Part shown: positions 1 to 8,456 of the stretch, piece after piece
How the letters are laid out: each line of letters begins with the position of its first letter
How positions within the stretch are numbered: the first letter of the stretch is position 1
IMG/VR virus record: IMGVR_UViG_3300027734_000197
Location: 1 to 33,631 of that record
DNA length: 33,631 nucleotides
Origin: a virus
Strand: one strand, 5' to 3'
Notes under the pieces: model-generated
The model's input: only the letters and a program-made list of their open reading frames with translations
Told to the model about the DNA's origin: nothing
The model's database searches: none
Position numbers and translations under genes: made by a program

Positions 1-236
1 ACCGTATAACTACTAATGCCGCCATTCCCCAAATCAGTCGGTGCTGTAAATGCTATGGAGGCAGAACTAACACCAGCAGTAGCAGTCACAGAGGTAGGGG
101 CGCCGGGACTGCGAGGCCACAACCCAAGTTTGGTGTAAGAAACAGCTTGAGTAAGCGTCCAAATTCCTTTAGCTGAAGAAGTTGTTGGAATAGTAGGATT
201 CTTGGTGACGATGCCACCGGGGAACTGGTTAGACAT
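1..236 (-). CDS. Receptor-binding fibre/adhesin, N-terminal part (cut by window edge)
   Basis: The 78 visible residues start MSNQFPGGIVTKNPT and contain a short N-terminal stretch, GIWTLTQAVSYTKLGLWP, then the beginning of a fibronectin type III (FN3)-like module (APTSVTATAGVSSASIAF, continuing to ISSYTV). The rest lies beyond the left edge. The start codon overlaps the stop of the preceding gene by 8 bp. The FN3 start matches those in the genes at 582-1967 and 1974-3113 in protein and DNA, so this is a third member of a paralogous adhesin set. A virion-surface, host-binding role is inferred from family style and position at the end of the late block. A glycine-rich C-terminal domain is expected but not visible. 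Confidence 0.72.
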   Translation of the reverse strand, partial: MSNQFPGGIVTKNPTIPTTSSAKGIWTLTQAVSYTKLGLWPRSPGAPTSVTATAGVSSASIAFTAPTDLGNGGISSYT

Positions 237-573
237 TCACAACCTCCACCCAAGATGTTGTTGCCTCATCCCAAGTGTAAAATTTGTTATCAGTTGGGTG
301 CGGTATTGGGGAACTCCACAAGCAAGTATTCTCATCAAACAACCATGATGGGTATGGCTGTGGTGGGATAAATGCGTCACGGTTTGCGTCGTATGTGTAA
401 CCAATCCCAGCGTAGTTTTTACGTAATGGACGACCTTCAGGATGCTGTCCTCCGCGAGTGTTGTACGAAGTTTGAACCCATCCTGTACCAAACATACCAG
501 AATCAATGACATCCTGATCTGCCACAATAACTTGTGTAACTATGCCGTTTTCAACTTTTGCAAAATGACTCAT
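229..573 (-). CDS. Conserved phage tail-region protein, unknown function
   Basis: A 114-residue protein starting MSHFAKVENGIVTQVIVA. I chose this ATG because a GAGG-type ribosome site lies about 8 nt upstream and the family usually begins with MSHFA. A longer reading of 127 residues would overlap the upstream gene. It contains a well-conserved core (SYNTRGGQHPEGRPLRKNYAGI, then DAFIPPQPYPSW) and ends with a Trp-rich segment, WDEATTSWVEV. Proteins like this are common in tail-fibre regions of marine and freshwater phages, but I know of no demonstrated role. Its place among the adhesin genes suggests a small virion or fibre-associated protein (inference). The stop overlaps the next gene's start. 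Confidence 0.8.
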   Translation of the reverse strand: MSHFAKVENGIVTQVIVADQDVIDSGMFGTGWVQTSYNTRGGQHPEGRPLRKNYAGIGYTYDANRDAFIPPQPYPSWLFDENTCLWSSPIPHPTDNKFYTWDEATTSWVEVVNV

Positions 574-581
574 GTTTCGCC

Positions 582-1967
582 TCAGAATGTAATTGAACCA
601 GAAGAAGTCCACGTGTAATAACGATAGCCGCTACTTACTGTAACTGTAGGTGACCCAGTTGTAGACGCGGCGACAGGAAAAGTGCTAGCGTATCTAATAA
701 TCACAATACCTGAACCGCCAGCGCCACCAGTATTAGTATTACCATAACCACCAGCGCCACCACCGCCAGCACCTCTGTTAGTAGTTCCAGCAGTGCCCGC
801 ATTGTTTCCTGTGCCGCCTGTGCCGCCGCCACCCGAACCACCGCATGATTGTGTGCCACCTAGTGAATATGTACCACCACCACCACCGCCTGCGTAAAAG
901 GTGCCAATTCCTAGCCAATTTATACCGTCGCCGCCGTTTCCACCTCTGGAACTACCGCCAGTGTTACCTACTCCAGTTGCACCACCACCGCCGCCGCCTG
1001 AATTGCATGAAGCATTACCGCCTCGATTTCCTTGCCCTGATGTTCCGCATCCATAACCTGCACAGTTATGACCACCGCCACCACCAGAGCCGCCAGTACC
1101 GCCTCCATTGCCTTTTCTACCACCATAGCCACCGCCAGTAGAGGTGATAGAACTGAACACTGAATTTGAGCCGGGGTTGCCATTTGTACCAGTACTTCCA
1201 GTACCACCTGCGCCAACTGTGACGGTATATGAAACACCTGTTGAAACAGCAAGTGTTGATGTTCTATATCCACCCGCGCCACCGCCTCCGCCACCATCGT
1301 AACCTCCTGAGCCGCCACCCGCAACAACCATATATTCAACAGATGTAATAGCAGGCGCAGATGGCGTTACGCTGTTACTTGCCGCACTAGCCGCGCCTGT
1401 ACCAATTGCATTTGTAGCTGTAACCGTGAACGTATAACCTGTACCGTTACTTAAACCAGAAACAGTAATAGGAGAGCTTGCTCCAGTACCTGTAATGCTA
1501 CTGGGCGAACTTGTAGCCGTGTAACCTGTAATAGCCGACCCGCCATCGCTTGCTGGTGCAGTAAAGGTGATAGAGGCAGTTGCATTGCCAGCGGTAGCTG
1601 TACCAATCGTAGGCGCCCCGGGCACCGTGGCTGGGCTTACACTATTGCTTGCGGCACTTGCCGCACTTGTTCCTAATGGGTTTGTTGCTGTAACAGTGAA
1701 GGTATAAGAAGTTCCTGAACTTAAGCCTGTAACTGTAAGCGGTGAAGAACTGCCAGTTGCAGTGAAACCTCCGGGGCTAGAAGTCGCGGTATACGTTACT
1801 GGTGTTGAATAATTTGAACTACCCGCCGTAAACGACACAGAAATAGAACTTGACGACGCAGAAGTTGCGGTGCCAATTGTCGGAGTCGCAGGCTTGGTAG
1901 GCCAAAACCCCGAGCCTATGGCTTGCATTTGTTGTCTTGAAGTCCAAATTCCACTAAAAGTAGGCAT
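582..1967 (-). CDS. FN3/polyglycine-rich phage adhesin (461 aa)
   Basis: Layout: an N-terminal docking-like peptide (residues 1-25, GIWTSRQQMQAIGSGFWP); two FN3-like modules (about 27-113 and 115-205); a long Gly-rich domain (about 210-425) with GGGGGG runs ending GGAGGSGIVIIRYA; and a short C-terminal cap ending in TVTVSSGYRYYTWTSSGS. The Gly-rich domain starts VEYMVVAGGGSGG, typical of the glycine-rich adhesin domains in which polyglycine II-like helices are capped by short specificity loops (known from the gp38-type adhesins of T-even-like phages). The likely job is binding a host-surface receptor from the tail tip. The cap is nearly the same as in the neighbour at 1974-3113. Start is supported by an AGGTGG about 10 nt upstream. 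Confidence 0.78.
   Translation of the reverse strand: MPTFSGIWTSRQQMQAIGSGFWPTKPATPTIGTATSASSSSISVSFTAGSSNYSTPVTYTATSSPGGFTATGSSSPLTVTGLSSGTSYTFTVTATNPLGTSAASAASNSVSPATVPGAPTIGTATAGNATASITFTAPASDGGSAITGYTATSSPSSITGTGASSPITVSGLSNGTGYTFTVTATNAIGTGAASAASNSVTPSAPAITSVEYMVVAGGGSGGYDGGGGGGAGGYRTSTLAVSTGVSYTVTVGAGGTGSTGTNGNPGSNSVFSSITSTGGGYGGRKGNGGGTGGSGGGGGHNCAGYGCGTSGQGNRGGNASCNSGGGGGGATGVGNTGGSSRGGNGGDGINWLGIGTFYAGGGGGGTYSLGGTQSCGGSGGGGTGGTGNNAGTAGTTNRGAGGGGAGGYGNTNTGGAGGSGIVIIRYASTFPVAASTTGSPTVTVSSGYRYYTWTSSGSITF
1355..1620. repeat. FN3-module DNA repeat, copy 1
   Basis: Codes the second FN3 module of the 461-residue adhesin. It aligns over its length with 2790-3055 in the next adhesin gene (identity by eye about 70 percent) and with the partial copy at 1-103. 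Shared stretches include GCTGT(A/G)CCAAT.GTAGG and the GCATTTGTAGC run. Confidence 0.65.
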
Positions 1968-1973
1968 ATTTAT

Positions 1974-3113
1974 TTACCACCTGATTGAACCAGAAGAGTT
2001 ATATGTGTAATAACGATAACCGCCTGTTACAGTAACCGTAGGTGATCCAGTTGTAGATACGGCGGCATCATAAGTATCAGGGTACGCAACAATTACAATA
2101 CCTGAACCACCTGACGCACCAAAAGCGCATGGGTTATCGCCACCACCACCTCCGCCGCCGCCTCGGTTAGCAGTCCCAGCGGTTGGGGATATTGTGACGC
2201 ATCTACCACCTGCACCACCACCACCTGAGCCTCCAGCTCCGCCATTATTACATTGACCAGTACCGCTACCGCCACCGCCACCAGCGTAAGTCGTTCCGTT
2301 AATCCATGTGTATCCAGCACCACCTGCTCCGCCATTTGGATAAGAATTGATTCCGTTTTGACCTGCCGCGCCAGCACCACCGCCGCCAGCACCCATGTAA
2401 TAGGTTGTGCTTGCTGGAACAGAACCGCCTACGTTACCTTGACATGCTGTTGCAGTACCGCCTGATTGCGCCCCACCTGATGGCTCACCACGACTTGCAC
2501 CGCCGCCTGATCCTCCATTGCCACCTGCTAACGAAGTGCCTGTGTAACCAGCACCTCTACCTCCACCTACAGAAGTATTTCCAAATCCTGTAGAGGATGA
2601 GCCTTGCGTTGCGGAACCAGCGCCTATTGCTGAACCAGAACCGCCACCACCAATCGTAAATGAATACGTAGTTCCAGTCGTCACAGAAACACATGTTCTG
2701 ATTAAACCGCCAGCACCTCCACCCGCACCACGTTTAGAGCCACCACCACCGCCACCAGCCGCCATAAGGAAACTAACAGATGTTGGCGCGCCTGTAACCG
2801 TTACGCTATTGCTTGCGGCGCTAGATGGGCTATTCCCATATGCATTTGTAGCAACAACTGCAAATGTATAACTTGCACCATTTGTTAGACCACTTACGGT
2901 AATAGGGGAAGATGCCCCTGTACCAGTAAAGTTACTTGGCGTCGAGGTCACCGTATAACTACTAATGGCTCCACCACCCACATTGGTTGGCGCTGTAAAT
3001 GCCACAGACGCAGACAAGTTTCCAGCAGTAGCTGTGCCAATAGTAGGGGCGTCAGGAATTAGTAACGGAAAATATGATGCCGTTAAAAAACCAGCTTGAT
3101 AGCGCATCGACAT
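1974..3113 (-). CDS. FN3/polyglycine-rich phage adhesin (379 aa)
   Basis: A paralogue of the gene at 582-1967 with one FN3-like module instead of two. An N-terminal segment (MSMRYQAGFLTASYFPLLIP) leads into the FN3 module (about 21-110). A Gly-rich domain (about 113-345, with GGGGGGGG runs, starting VSFLMAAGGGGGG and ending GGSGIVIVAYPD) follows, then the C-terminal cap TVTVTGGYRYYTYNSSGS. Start: an AGGAG lies 6 nt before the first ATG; a second in-frame ATG is 6 nt downstream. The stop is 6 nt from the next gene. The Gly-rich domains of the two paralogues differ in loops but share the framework, as expected for receptor-specificity variation (inference). Confidence 0.78.
   Translation of the reverse strand: MSMRYQAGFLTASYFPLLIPDAPTIGTATAGNLSASVAFTAPTNVGGGAISSYTVTSTPSNFTGTGASSPITVSGLTNGASYTFAVVATNAYGNSPSSAASNSVTVTGAPTSVSFLMAAGGGGGGSKRGAGGGAGGLIRTCVSVTTGTTYSFTIGGGGSGSAIGAGSATQGSSSTGFGNTSVGGGRGAGYTGTSLAGGNGGSGGGASRGEPSGGAQSGGTATACQGNVGGSVPASTTYYMGAGGGGAGAAGQNGINSYPNGGAGGAGYTWINGTTYAGGGGGSGTGQCNNGGAGGSGGGGAGGRCVTISPTAGTANRGGGGGGGGDNPCAFGASGGSGIVIVAYPDTYDAAVSTTGSPTVTVTGGYRYYTYNSSGSIRW
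2790..3055. repeat. FN3-module DNA repeat, copy 2
   Basis: Codes the FN3 module of the 379-residue adhesin. The start of the edge-cut gene (1-103) shares its ACCGTATAACTACTAATG (2951 onward versus 1 onward), showing a recent common origin or exchange. Confidence 0.7.
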
Positions 3114-3125
3114 TAGCGACTCCTA

Positions 3126-3545
3126 TCAGGATGTGATTGCTTCAAATGATGCAGTGAAATTGATTGCGTTAGCTGTGCCAACCGTTACACCAACAGATTG
3201 AAATTGGGTAACATAAAAAGCCGTGGTCTTGTCAGTCACAATCAATGATGCATTTGCTGGAACACTCACCTGATACACAATGTAGTAAGGCGTACCGCTT
3301 GCAAATGTTGGGTTGTTTGCAACCGCAACACTTACGTTAACAGCAGAAGCGGTCACGTTAGAAGCAACAATGTTGTTGATCTTATTGACTGTGCCTGATG
3401 CGGGGGATAGCCCCGGGAGCGAGACTGTACCGCTTGTACTTGGGTCAGCATACGTCCATGTTGCAACAGCACCTGTACCAGAAGGAGCAATATATGCTGT
3501 TGTTCCGTTAATGGTCGTTACATTGACGATATTTGGGTTTGCCAT
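3126..3545 (-). CDS. Putative virion structural protein (139 aa)
   Basis: Starts MANPNIVNVTTINGTTAYI, with a strong AAGGAG ribosome site about 6 nt before the ATG. It is rich in Thr, Ala, Val and small residues and looks all-beta, without membrane segments or recognisable catalytic motifs. The beta-strand pattern (ALNVSVAVA-like, YYIVYQVSVPANASLIV) resembles small phage virion proteins of unknown role. It lies between two fibre-type genes and the adhesin cassette, so a tail or capsid surface role is inferred from context only. Confidence 0.68.
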   Translation of the reverse strand: MANPNIVNVTTINGTTAYIAPSGTGAVATWTYADPSTSGTVSLPGLSPASGTVNKINNIVASNVTASAVNVSVAVANNPTFASGTPYYIVYQVSVPANASLIVTDKTTAFYVTQFQSVGVTVGTANAINFTASFEAITS

Positions 3546-3555
3546 TTATAGCTCC

Positions 3556-4071
3556 TTAGAAACCGAAGATCATCGCCATAGCGATGGATTTGCCTGTTGA
3601 TACACCAGAAGACGCCTGAAAGGTTGGAGCGGCTCCTGAACCATTTGAAGTCAGCACATAAGTCGCAGTCCCAGCAGAAGTTGAAGTAGGTGCGGCTCCT
3701 GCGCCACCTCCAATAACAACACCATACTGAGTCAATGCGGCGGATGAGGCCCATGAACTTGTACTTGAGAAGTAAGGCACACCGCCTGACGTTCCTGCAA
3801 CAGTTAAAGCAAGGGTTCCTGAAGTTGTTATGGGAGATCCAGCAACCGAGATTAGTCCACCTGTAAATGATTGAGCAACGCTCGAAACAGTACCTGAAGC
3901 ACCTGTACTTGATGCCAACAGCGTAACAGTGCCTGCGCTGTTCTTTGCGTACAGCTTCATGTCAGCTATGTTTAATCCTAACTCGCCATTGGCAAGGTTT
4001 CCAGAAGTAGGGACAGCAGAAGCCGTTGTGCTGTAGTACAGCGATATTGGGGTAAAGCCTGAAGCCGCCAT
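3556..4071 (-). CDS. Fibre-like virion protein (171 aa)
   Basis: Starts MAASGFTPISLYYSTTASAVPTSG, followed by NLANGELGLNIADMKLYAKNSAGTV. This N-terminal segment is widely used at the start of phage tail-fibre proteins. Residues 60-110 repeat the vocabulary of the 994-residue neighbour (SGTVSSVAQSFTGG, SPITTSGTLALTVAGT). The C-terminus is a short hydrophobic tail (KSIAMAMIFGF). Its ATG overlaps the stop of the upstream fibre gene (TAATG), so the two are probably translationally coupled. It may be a short companion fibre or a truncated relative of the large fibre; I cannot choose between these. Confidence 0.72.
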   Translation of the reverse strand: MAASGFTPISLYYSTTASAVPTSGNLANGELGLNIADMKLYAKNSAGTVTLLASSTGASGTVSSVAQSFTGGLISVAGSPITTSGTLALTVAGTSGGVPYFSSTSSWASSAALTQYGVVIGGGAGAAPTSTSAGTATYVLTSNGSGAAPTFQASSGVSTGKSIAMAMIFGF

Positions 4072-7055
4072 TAGAAGGTTCCTCCGAAGATGCCAGTTGT
4101 AGCATTCAATGTTGTAAACGCACCCGTTGATGTCGTTGTTGCACCAATCGATGTTCCGTTAATTGTCCCACCAGTTATAGCTACTGCGCCAGCACTTTGT
4201 GTGGACATTGTCCCTAAACCAGTGATTGCTGTGTTAGGGATCGTGGTGGACGCAGACATTGCGCTTGTGCCGTTGCCGTACACATAACCAGTCAGGGTAG
4301 TAGCACCTGTACCGCCGTTTGCGACGACCAAAGTACCAGCAAGGGTGATCGTCCCTGACACGGTGACGGGGCCTCCGCTCGTGGTCAGTCCAGTCGTACC
4401 GCCAGACACATCCACGCTTGTCACCGTACCACCAGCGGAAGGGGTAGCAGAAATTGTGATGCCGCCAGAAGTATTTGAGATACTGACGTTCGTGCCAGCA
4501 GTCAAAGTAGCCAGTGAGTAGCCTGAGCCGTTACCGATAGCCAACTGGCCGTTTGATGGTGTAGCCGTTAAGCCAGTACCGCCGTAAGCAACACCGATAG
4601 CTGTGCCGTTCCATGTGCCTGCTGTCAGAGTTCCAACACCAGTAATACCAGTGTAGGAGCCACTCAAACGAGCCGCTAGAAGCGTTCCAGAGGTGATATT
4701 GGCGGCGTTGGTTGTGTCGGTGGTGGCTGAAGGAGCCAAACCAGATACAGCTCCCGCGGCAATAGCAATAGACGTATTGGTGACCGACGTGAGGCGACCA
4801 TAAGTATCTACAGCAAAGACTGGAACCTGTGAGGCAGAACCGTAGGTCGCCGCAGTTACGCCAGAAGCCGCCAAAGCAATCGTGACAGCCGCCGCACCTG
4901 TGTAGCTTGTACCTGTCAAACCTGTGCCGATGGTCAAAGCATTTGGGTTAGCCGCCGTGATTGTTCCAGACGCACCTAAAGAGATGGATGTGCCATTCAC
5001 GGTCACTGCGCTGTTGGTCAAAAATGCATTGCTAAACGTACCAGAAGTAACTTGAGAGGCGGCAATTGCAATAGCCGTATTGCTGGCGCTGGTAATCTGA
5101 CCTTGCGCGTTAATTGCAATTGTTGGTACAGATGCCGCAATACCATAAGACCCAGCCGAAACGCCAGTGTTGGCAATGTTGAACGTGTAAGAGGGCGACT
5201 CGTTCAGACCTGTACCAGCAGAATAGGTCAAAGGAGCGCCAAACTGTACCCAAACAATTGCTGTAGTACCAACCGTAATTGGAAGAGGTGTCTGTTGAAC
5301 CCAAGATGTATTGGCGTAAGAAGTGCCAGACAAAATCAAAACAAAGTCGCCTTGATCAATTTCGTTGGTTCCAGAACCGCTTGTGTCGTAGTCAGTAGCG
5401 CGAGTCAGAATAAAAGGCGTTCCTGCTGTACCTACTTGCGTAACAACATAAATACCGTTTTGAGCACCGCTAACTTGGTTCTTAACTAAAATTCGGTTGT
5501 TTACAACAGTCAGCACGCTATCTACAGTCAGCGCACCATTTGCCGTAGCAGTCAACGTAGCGCCAACACCAGAAGCACCGTTGTTATATGTGCAAGATGC
5601 AAGAGCGGCTGTTGTCGCTAAATTACATGATTGGTGAAAGTTAATACCAGATGCAATTGAATCTGCGTATTCTTTGTTGACAATGTCAGTATTGGCAGTT
5701 GGAAGAGTCGTAATCGTTCCAGTGGTCATTGCTACATTGGTAAACGTACCAGCGGCGGCTGTTGTTGCGCCAATTGTCGTGCCGTTGATCGTGCCACCAG
5801 TTACCGCTACCGCACTTGCGTTCTGTGTGGACATCGTGCCCAAGCCAGAGATCTGCGTGTTTGTAATCGCAATTGGTGTTGCCGCCATCGCTGTCAATTG
5901 ACCTTGCGCGTTGACAGTTGCAGTCAAGGTATTGCTTGCAGATCCGTACGAGGCGGCAGTCACTGCGGTATTCGCTAGATTAATCGTCTGAGCAGTTGCG
6001 CCAGTGTAAGATCCCGCAGTGAATCCAGTCCCGAAAGTCAAGGCATTTGGGTTCGCGGCAGTAATCGTGCCGGAAGCTCCAAGGTTAACACTTACACCAT
6101 TGAACGTAACATTAGGATTCGCGATTTGGGCATTAGTAACCGTTCCTGATAAGTCAGTAGTTGGAATAGTGGCAGAAGCGTACATAGGGGATGTGCCGCC
6201 ACCTTGGATGTAACCAACCAAGTAGCTTGTACCAGTACCGCCACTTGTAACATTAAGTACGCCGCCAAGAGTTATTGCTCCGCCTGTTGCCGAAGATGGC
6301 GTAAAACCTGTGCTACCAGCAGAAAATAATGTAACACCACCAACCAACGAGAATTGGCTCCACGAACCTGATGCATAGCCATCAAATGTTTGCGTGTCAG
6401 TATTAAATCTAAACTGACCTGCGGTGCCTACAGGTTGCTGCGCCGTTGTTCCCTTAGGTAAGGTTACGCCGCCTGTCCCAGGTAGTGTTACGTTATCAAC
6501 AACTGAAATCGTTGGATTGCCTGAGCCATTACCATTGGCAACAGCAATTTGATTTGCTGTGCCAGTAATTTCGCGACTTGCAACAGTTGTGCCACCCACT
6601 ACTGCAATCATGCCTGTGCCGCCTAAGCTAGCTACAGCTGCTGCAATTCCAGTTAATTGCAACGTGGGGTTACCACCAGTACCATCAGCATTAGATACAC
6701 TCAAGCCATTGCCTGAAGTTGCTATAGAACGGTTAATCAGTGAACCGGCACCGTCTTTAACAACAATACCACCGCCAAGCGCGTTTAACTGTGAAACTGC
6801 GCCTGTTAATGCAACTTGATAGTAAGACTGCGCGCCGCCATCAACCAATGTAATACCAGTGTTGGTTGATAAATAGCGGCTGTTGGGTAGTGTAGGCTCT
6901 TGGTTTTTAGTTAAAAACGTTGCAGTTAGCGCAGGTGATGCAGCAATGGCGCCTGTAGTTGTCTTAACCGTAACGCCGTTTTGCACAATTGGCACTGACT
7001 CGGTGCCTGTGATTGCACCAGCTGCTGGTAGTTGCGTAATTTGTATATTGGCCAT
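4071..7055 (-). CDS. Long repetitive tail fibre (994 aa)
   Basis: Starts MANIQITQLPAAGAITGTES, a typical N-terminal attachment segment of phage fibres. The body is low-complexity, Thr/Ala/Gly/Ser-rich and contains internal repeats. A block with SLGASGTITAANPNAL occurs near residues 322 and 690, and a block GLGTMSTQ...TGGTINGT.IGATT occurs near residues 402 and 947. A distinct insert (about 465-615: INFHQSCNLATTA through ILVKNQVSGAQNGIYVVTQVG to VWVQFG) is less repetitive and probably folds as a globular domain. No catalytic depolymerase motif is evident. Likely role: trimeric beta-structured fibre that positions receptor-binding tips. It lies 1 nt from the upstream Cys4 gene. Confidence 0.82.
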   Translation of the reverse strand: MANIQITQLPAAGAITGTESVPIVQNGVTVKTTTGAIAASPALTATFLTKNQEPTLPNSRYLSTNTGITLVDGGAQSYYQVALTGAVSQLNALGGGIVVKDGAGSLINRSIATSGNGLSVSNADGTGGNPTLQLTGIAAAVASLGGTGMIAVVGGTTVASREITGTANQIAVANGNGSGNPTISVVDNVTLPGTGGVTLPKGTTAQQPVGTAGQFRFNTDTQTFDGYASGSWSQFSLVGGVTLFSAGSTGFTPSSATGGAITLGGVLNVTSGGTGTSYLVGYIQGGGTSPMYASATIPTTDLSGTVTNAQIANPNVTFNGVSVNLGASGTITAANPNALTFGTGFTAGSYTGATAQTINLANTAVTAASYGSASNTLTATVNAQGQLTAMAATPIAITNTQISGLGTMSTQNASAVAVTGGTINGTTIGATTAAAGTFTNVAMTTGTITTLPTANTDIVNKEYADSIASGINFHQSCNLATTAALASCTYNNGASGVGATLTATANGALTVDSVLTVVNNRILVKNQVSGAQNGIYVVTQVGTAGTPFILTRATDYDTSGSGTNEIDQGDFVLILSGTSYANTSWVQQTPLPITVGTTAIVWVQFGAPLTYSAGTGLNESPSYTFNIANTGVSAGSYGIAASVPTIAINAQGQITSASNTAIAIAASQVTSGTFSNAFLTNSAVTVNGTSISLGASGTITAANPNALTIGTGLTGTSYTGAAAVTIALAASGVTAATYGSASQVPVFAVDTYGRLTSVTNTSIAIAAGAVSGLAPSATTDTTNAANITSGTLLAARLSGSYTGITGVGTLTAGTWNGTAIGVAYGGTGLTATPSNGQLAIGNGSGYSLATLTAGTNVSISNTSGGITISATPSAGGTVTSVDVSGGTTGLTTSGGPVTVSGTITLAGTLVVANGGTGATTLTGYVYGNGTSAMSASTTIPNTAITGLGTMSTQSAGAVAITGGTINGTSIGATTTSTGAFTTLNATTGIFGGTF

Positions 7056-7056
7056 A

Positions 7057-7392
7057 TTACGGACTCAGGTTATCAAGGTTGCCATTGGTCTCTGGATCAT
7101 CAGTATTCTGCTCCGGAGAGATGTTGTACGTATTATAAGGCCCAGTGATCAAGGAGTCTTGGTTTGCAGCTACACTGACATCAGGCCTTGGAAATCTAAG
7201 TGCAATCTTTTCAGGCTGCCGCGCTGGTAAACGGTATGGGTCAAACTGATCTCTGCAGCCATGGTCACAGACTTTTAAGCCCGGGTTATTGCCATCAGGC
7301 ATCAGTTCAACATACGCTCTCTTCATGTGACATCTGTCACAAATTGCAATACTTAATACCGCATTGCCAAGAGTATCTAGCGTACGTGGCAT
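7057..7392 (-). CDS. Small Cys4 zinc-binding-like phage protein
   Basis: A 111-residue protein with four cysteines in a zinc-knuckle/ribbon arrangement: C18-x2-C21, then C42-x3-C46 (CDRCHMKRAYVEL... LKVCDHGCRDQFDPYRLPAR). The C-terminal half is polar and probably unstructured. Its start follows the gp4-like gene by 2 nt. The family is common in phages of this style, placed between the tail accessory factor and the fibres, but its role is not known to me. Zinc binding is inferred from the spacing of the cysteines. A structural role in the virion or in assembly is possible. Confidence 0.72.
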   Translation of the reverse strand: MPRTLDTLGNAVLSIAICDRCHMKRAYVELMPDGNNPGLKVCDHGCRDQFDPYRLPARQPEKIALRFPRPDVSVAANQDSLITGPYNTYNISPEQNTDDPETNGNLDNLSP

Positions 7393-7394
7393 AC

Positions 7395-8453
7395 TTACCT
7401 CGTATAGTAACTAATATTGGGAGCAAAGTAAATCGGACTCTTGTCTCTTTCTTCCTGCTCAGCAATATTCCAATACTTTTCAGCTTGTCCTTCAAGATAG
7501 GCAATACGCTCTCCGGCAACTGTGGGTAGTTCCATAGCCATCTGATGCGCGAGCATATTCTGAATGGCCAGATACCATCTCTGGGGAATTTCTATCTCAC
7601 CTGATAAATCACCTACATCCTGGATTTGCCGATGTCTCCAGACCACGAGTTGTGGAGCGAATGATGATGGCGCAGGCCAAACGTACATTGCAGGCTGCGG
7701 AATGTTACGGTCAAACCAAAATTGTAGCGGGTAAAGACTGGTAAAGTTCTTGTTAGGCAGGTTGGTGTAGTCATCACGATTCAATCGAGCAAGTGGTATT
7801 TCATTGGCGTTTGAGCCAAAAACCACCTGATAAACACCCATATTGGCGCCTGCTGTTTGCAAGATCCTCCAGTACGGCGTGCTGGCAGAAGGCTCTAAGT
7901 CGTAGTAAAGCCATGTGCCTGCAGACCACGTAACGGCTCCAGGGCTATAAACAGTTGTCCATGTATTACCATTGGTAGAAGACTGAATTGAGATGGTCAC
8001 TGAGCCGGATATTGCTGGTAGTATACCCACGGTCCCCATGTAGATGTCATTTCCAGACCCGTTATTGATGCCAATATAGCCCGTGTTGGTGGTTAATTGA
8101 CAAATGTTGGTGTATTGACCATCAAAGGCGTTAGCCGTAACACCAGAAGAACTATTAGCCCCAGTGTTATTTGCAGTGACTGTTCGGTAATTGGAGTTCA
8201 AAACATCTACCGTGCCAGTTGGCAGGTAGTAAACATACTTGTCGGGATTAAGACCTATCACAGTCTTATCAATACACCAGTACTGAATTCCGCGATTTGC
8301 AAGATTAGAAAGCAAGTAATAAAGACTGTCTTTTGAAGACTGCACTTGTTCTACCGTTAACTCTTCAGCCAGCTTTCCGGCACGACGCGCGCCGTGATCA
8401 ATCAGATTCTGAACCGTGATTGTTGTTTGGCCAACTGTTCCACTAGTGCTCAT
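7395..8453 (-). CDS. P22 gp4-like tail accessory factor/head-completion protein with inserted lectin-like domain
   Basis: N-terminal helices (12-60, LIDHGARRAGKLAEELTVEQVQSSKDSLYYLLSNLANRGIQYW) and the C-terminal part (217-350, ARLNRDDYTNLPNKNF..YPLQFWFDR..PAMYVWPAP..IPQRWYLAIQNMLAHQMAMELP) match the P22 gp4/packaged-DNA stabilisation family. That family docks under the portal and seals the head after packaging. Between them, residues about 92-216 form an extra beta-rich domain (FDGQYTNICQ..., VTISIQSSTNGNTWTTVY, YWRILQ, YQVVFGS) resembling an F5/8 type C (discoidin) galactose-binding fold. P22 gp4 is about 166 residues, so the doubled length is explained by the insert. Start supported by GAGG five nt upstream. 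Confidence 0.8.
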   Translation of the reverse strand: MSTSGTVGQTTITVQNLIDHGARRAGKLAEELTVEQVQSSKDSLYYLLSNLANRGIQYWCIDKTVIGLNPDKYVYYLPTGTVDVLNSNYRTVTANNTGANSSSGVTANAFDGQYTNICQLTTNTGYIGINNGSGNDIYMGTVGILPAISGSVTISIQSSTNGNTWTTVYSPGAVTWSAGTWLYYDLEPSASTPYWRILQTAGANMGVYQVVFGSNANEIPLARLNRDDYTNLPNKNFTSLYPLQFWFDRNIPQPAMYVWPAPSSFAPQLVVWRHRQIQDVGDLSGEIEIPQRWYLAIQNMLAHQMAMELPTVAGERIAYLEGQAEKYWNIAEQEERDKSPIYFAPNISYYTR

Positions 8454-8456
8454 ACA

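Noticed and set aside
700-1340. Long open frames in other phases across the Gly-rich adhesin genes (also 2090-2600)
   Set aside because: They arise from GGN repeats read out of phase; sequences are low-complexity (VAEAVARV, HHHHRLRK) with no start signals.
700-2800. CRISPR-like periodic repeats in the adhesin region
   Set aside because: The period is that of glycine codons and FN3 strands; no constant repeat with unique spacers of uniform length.
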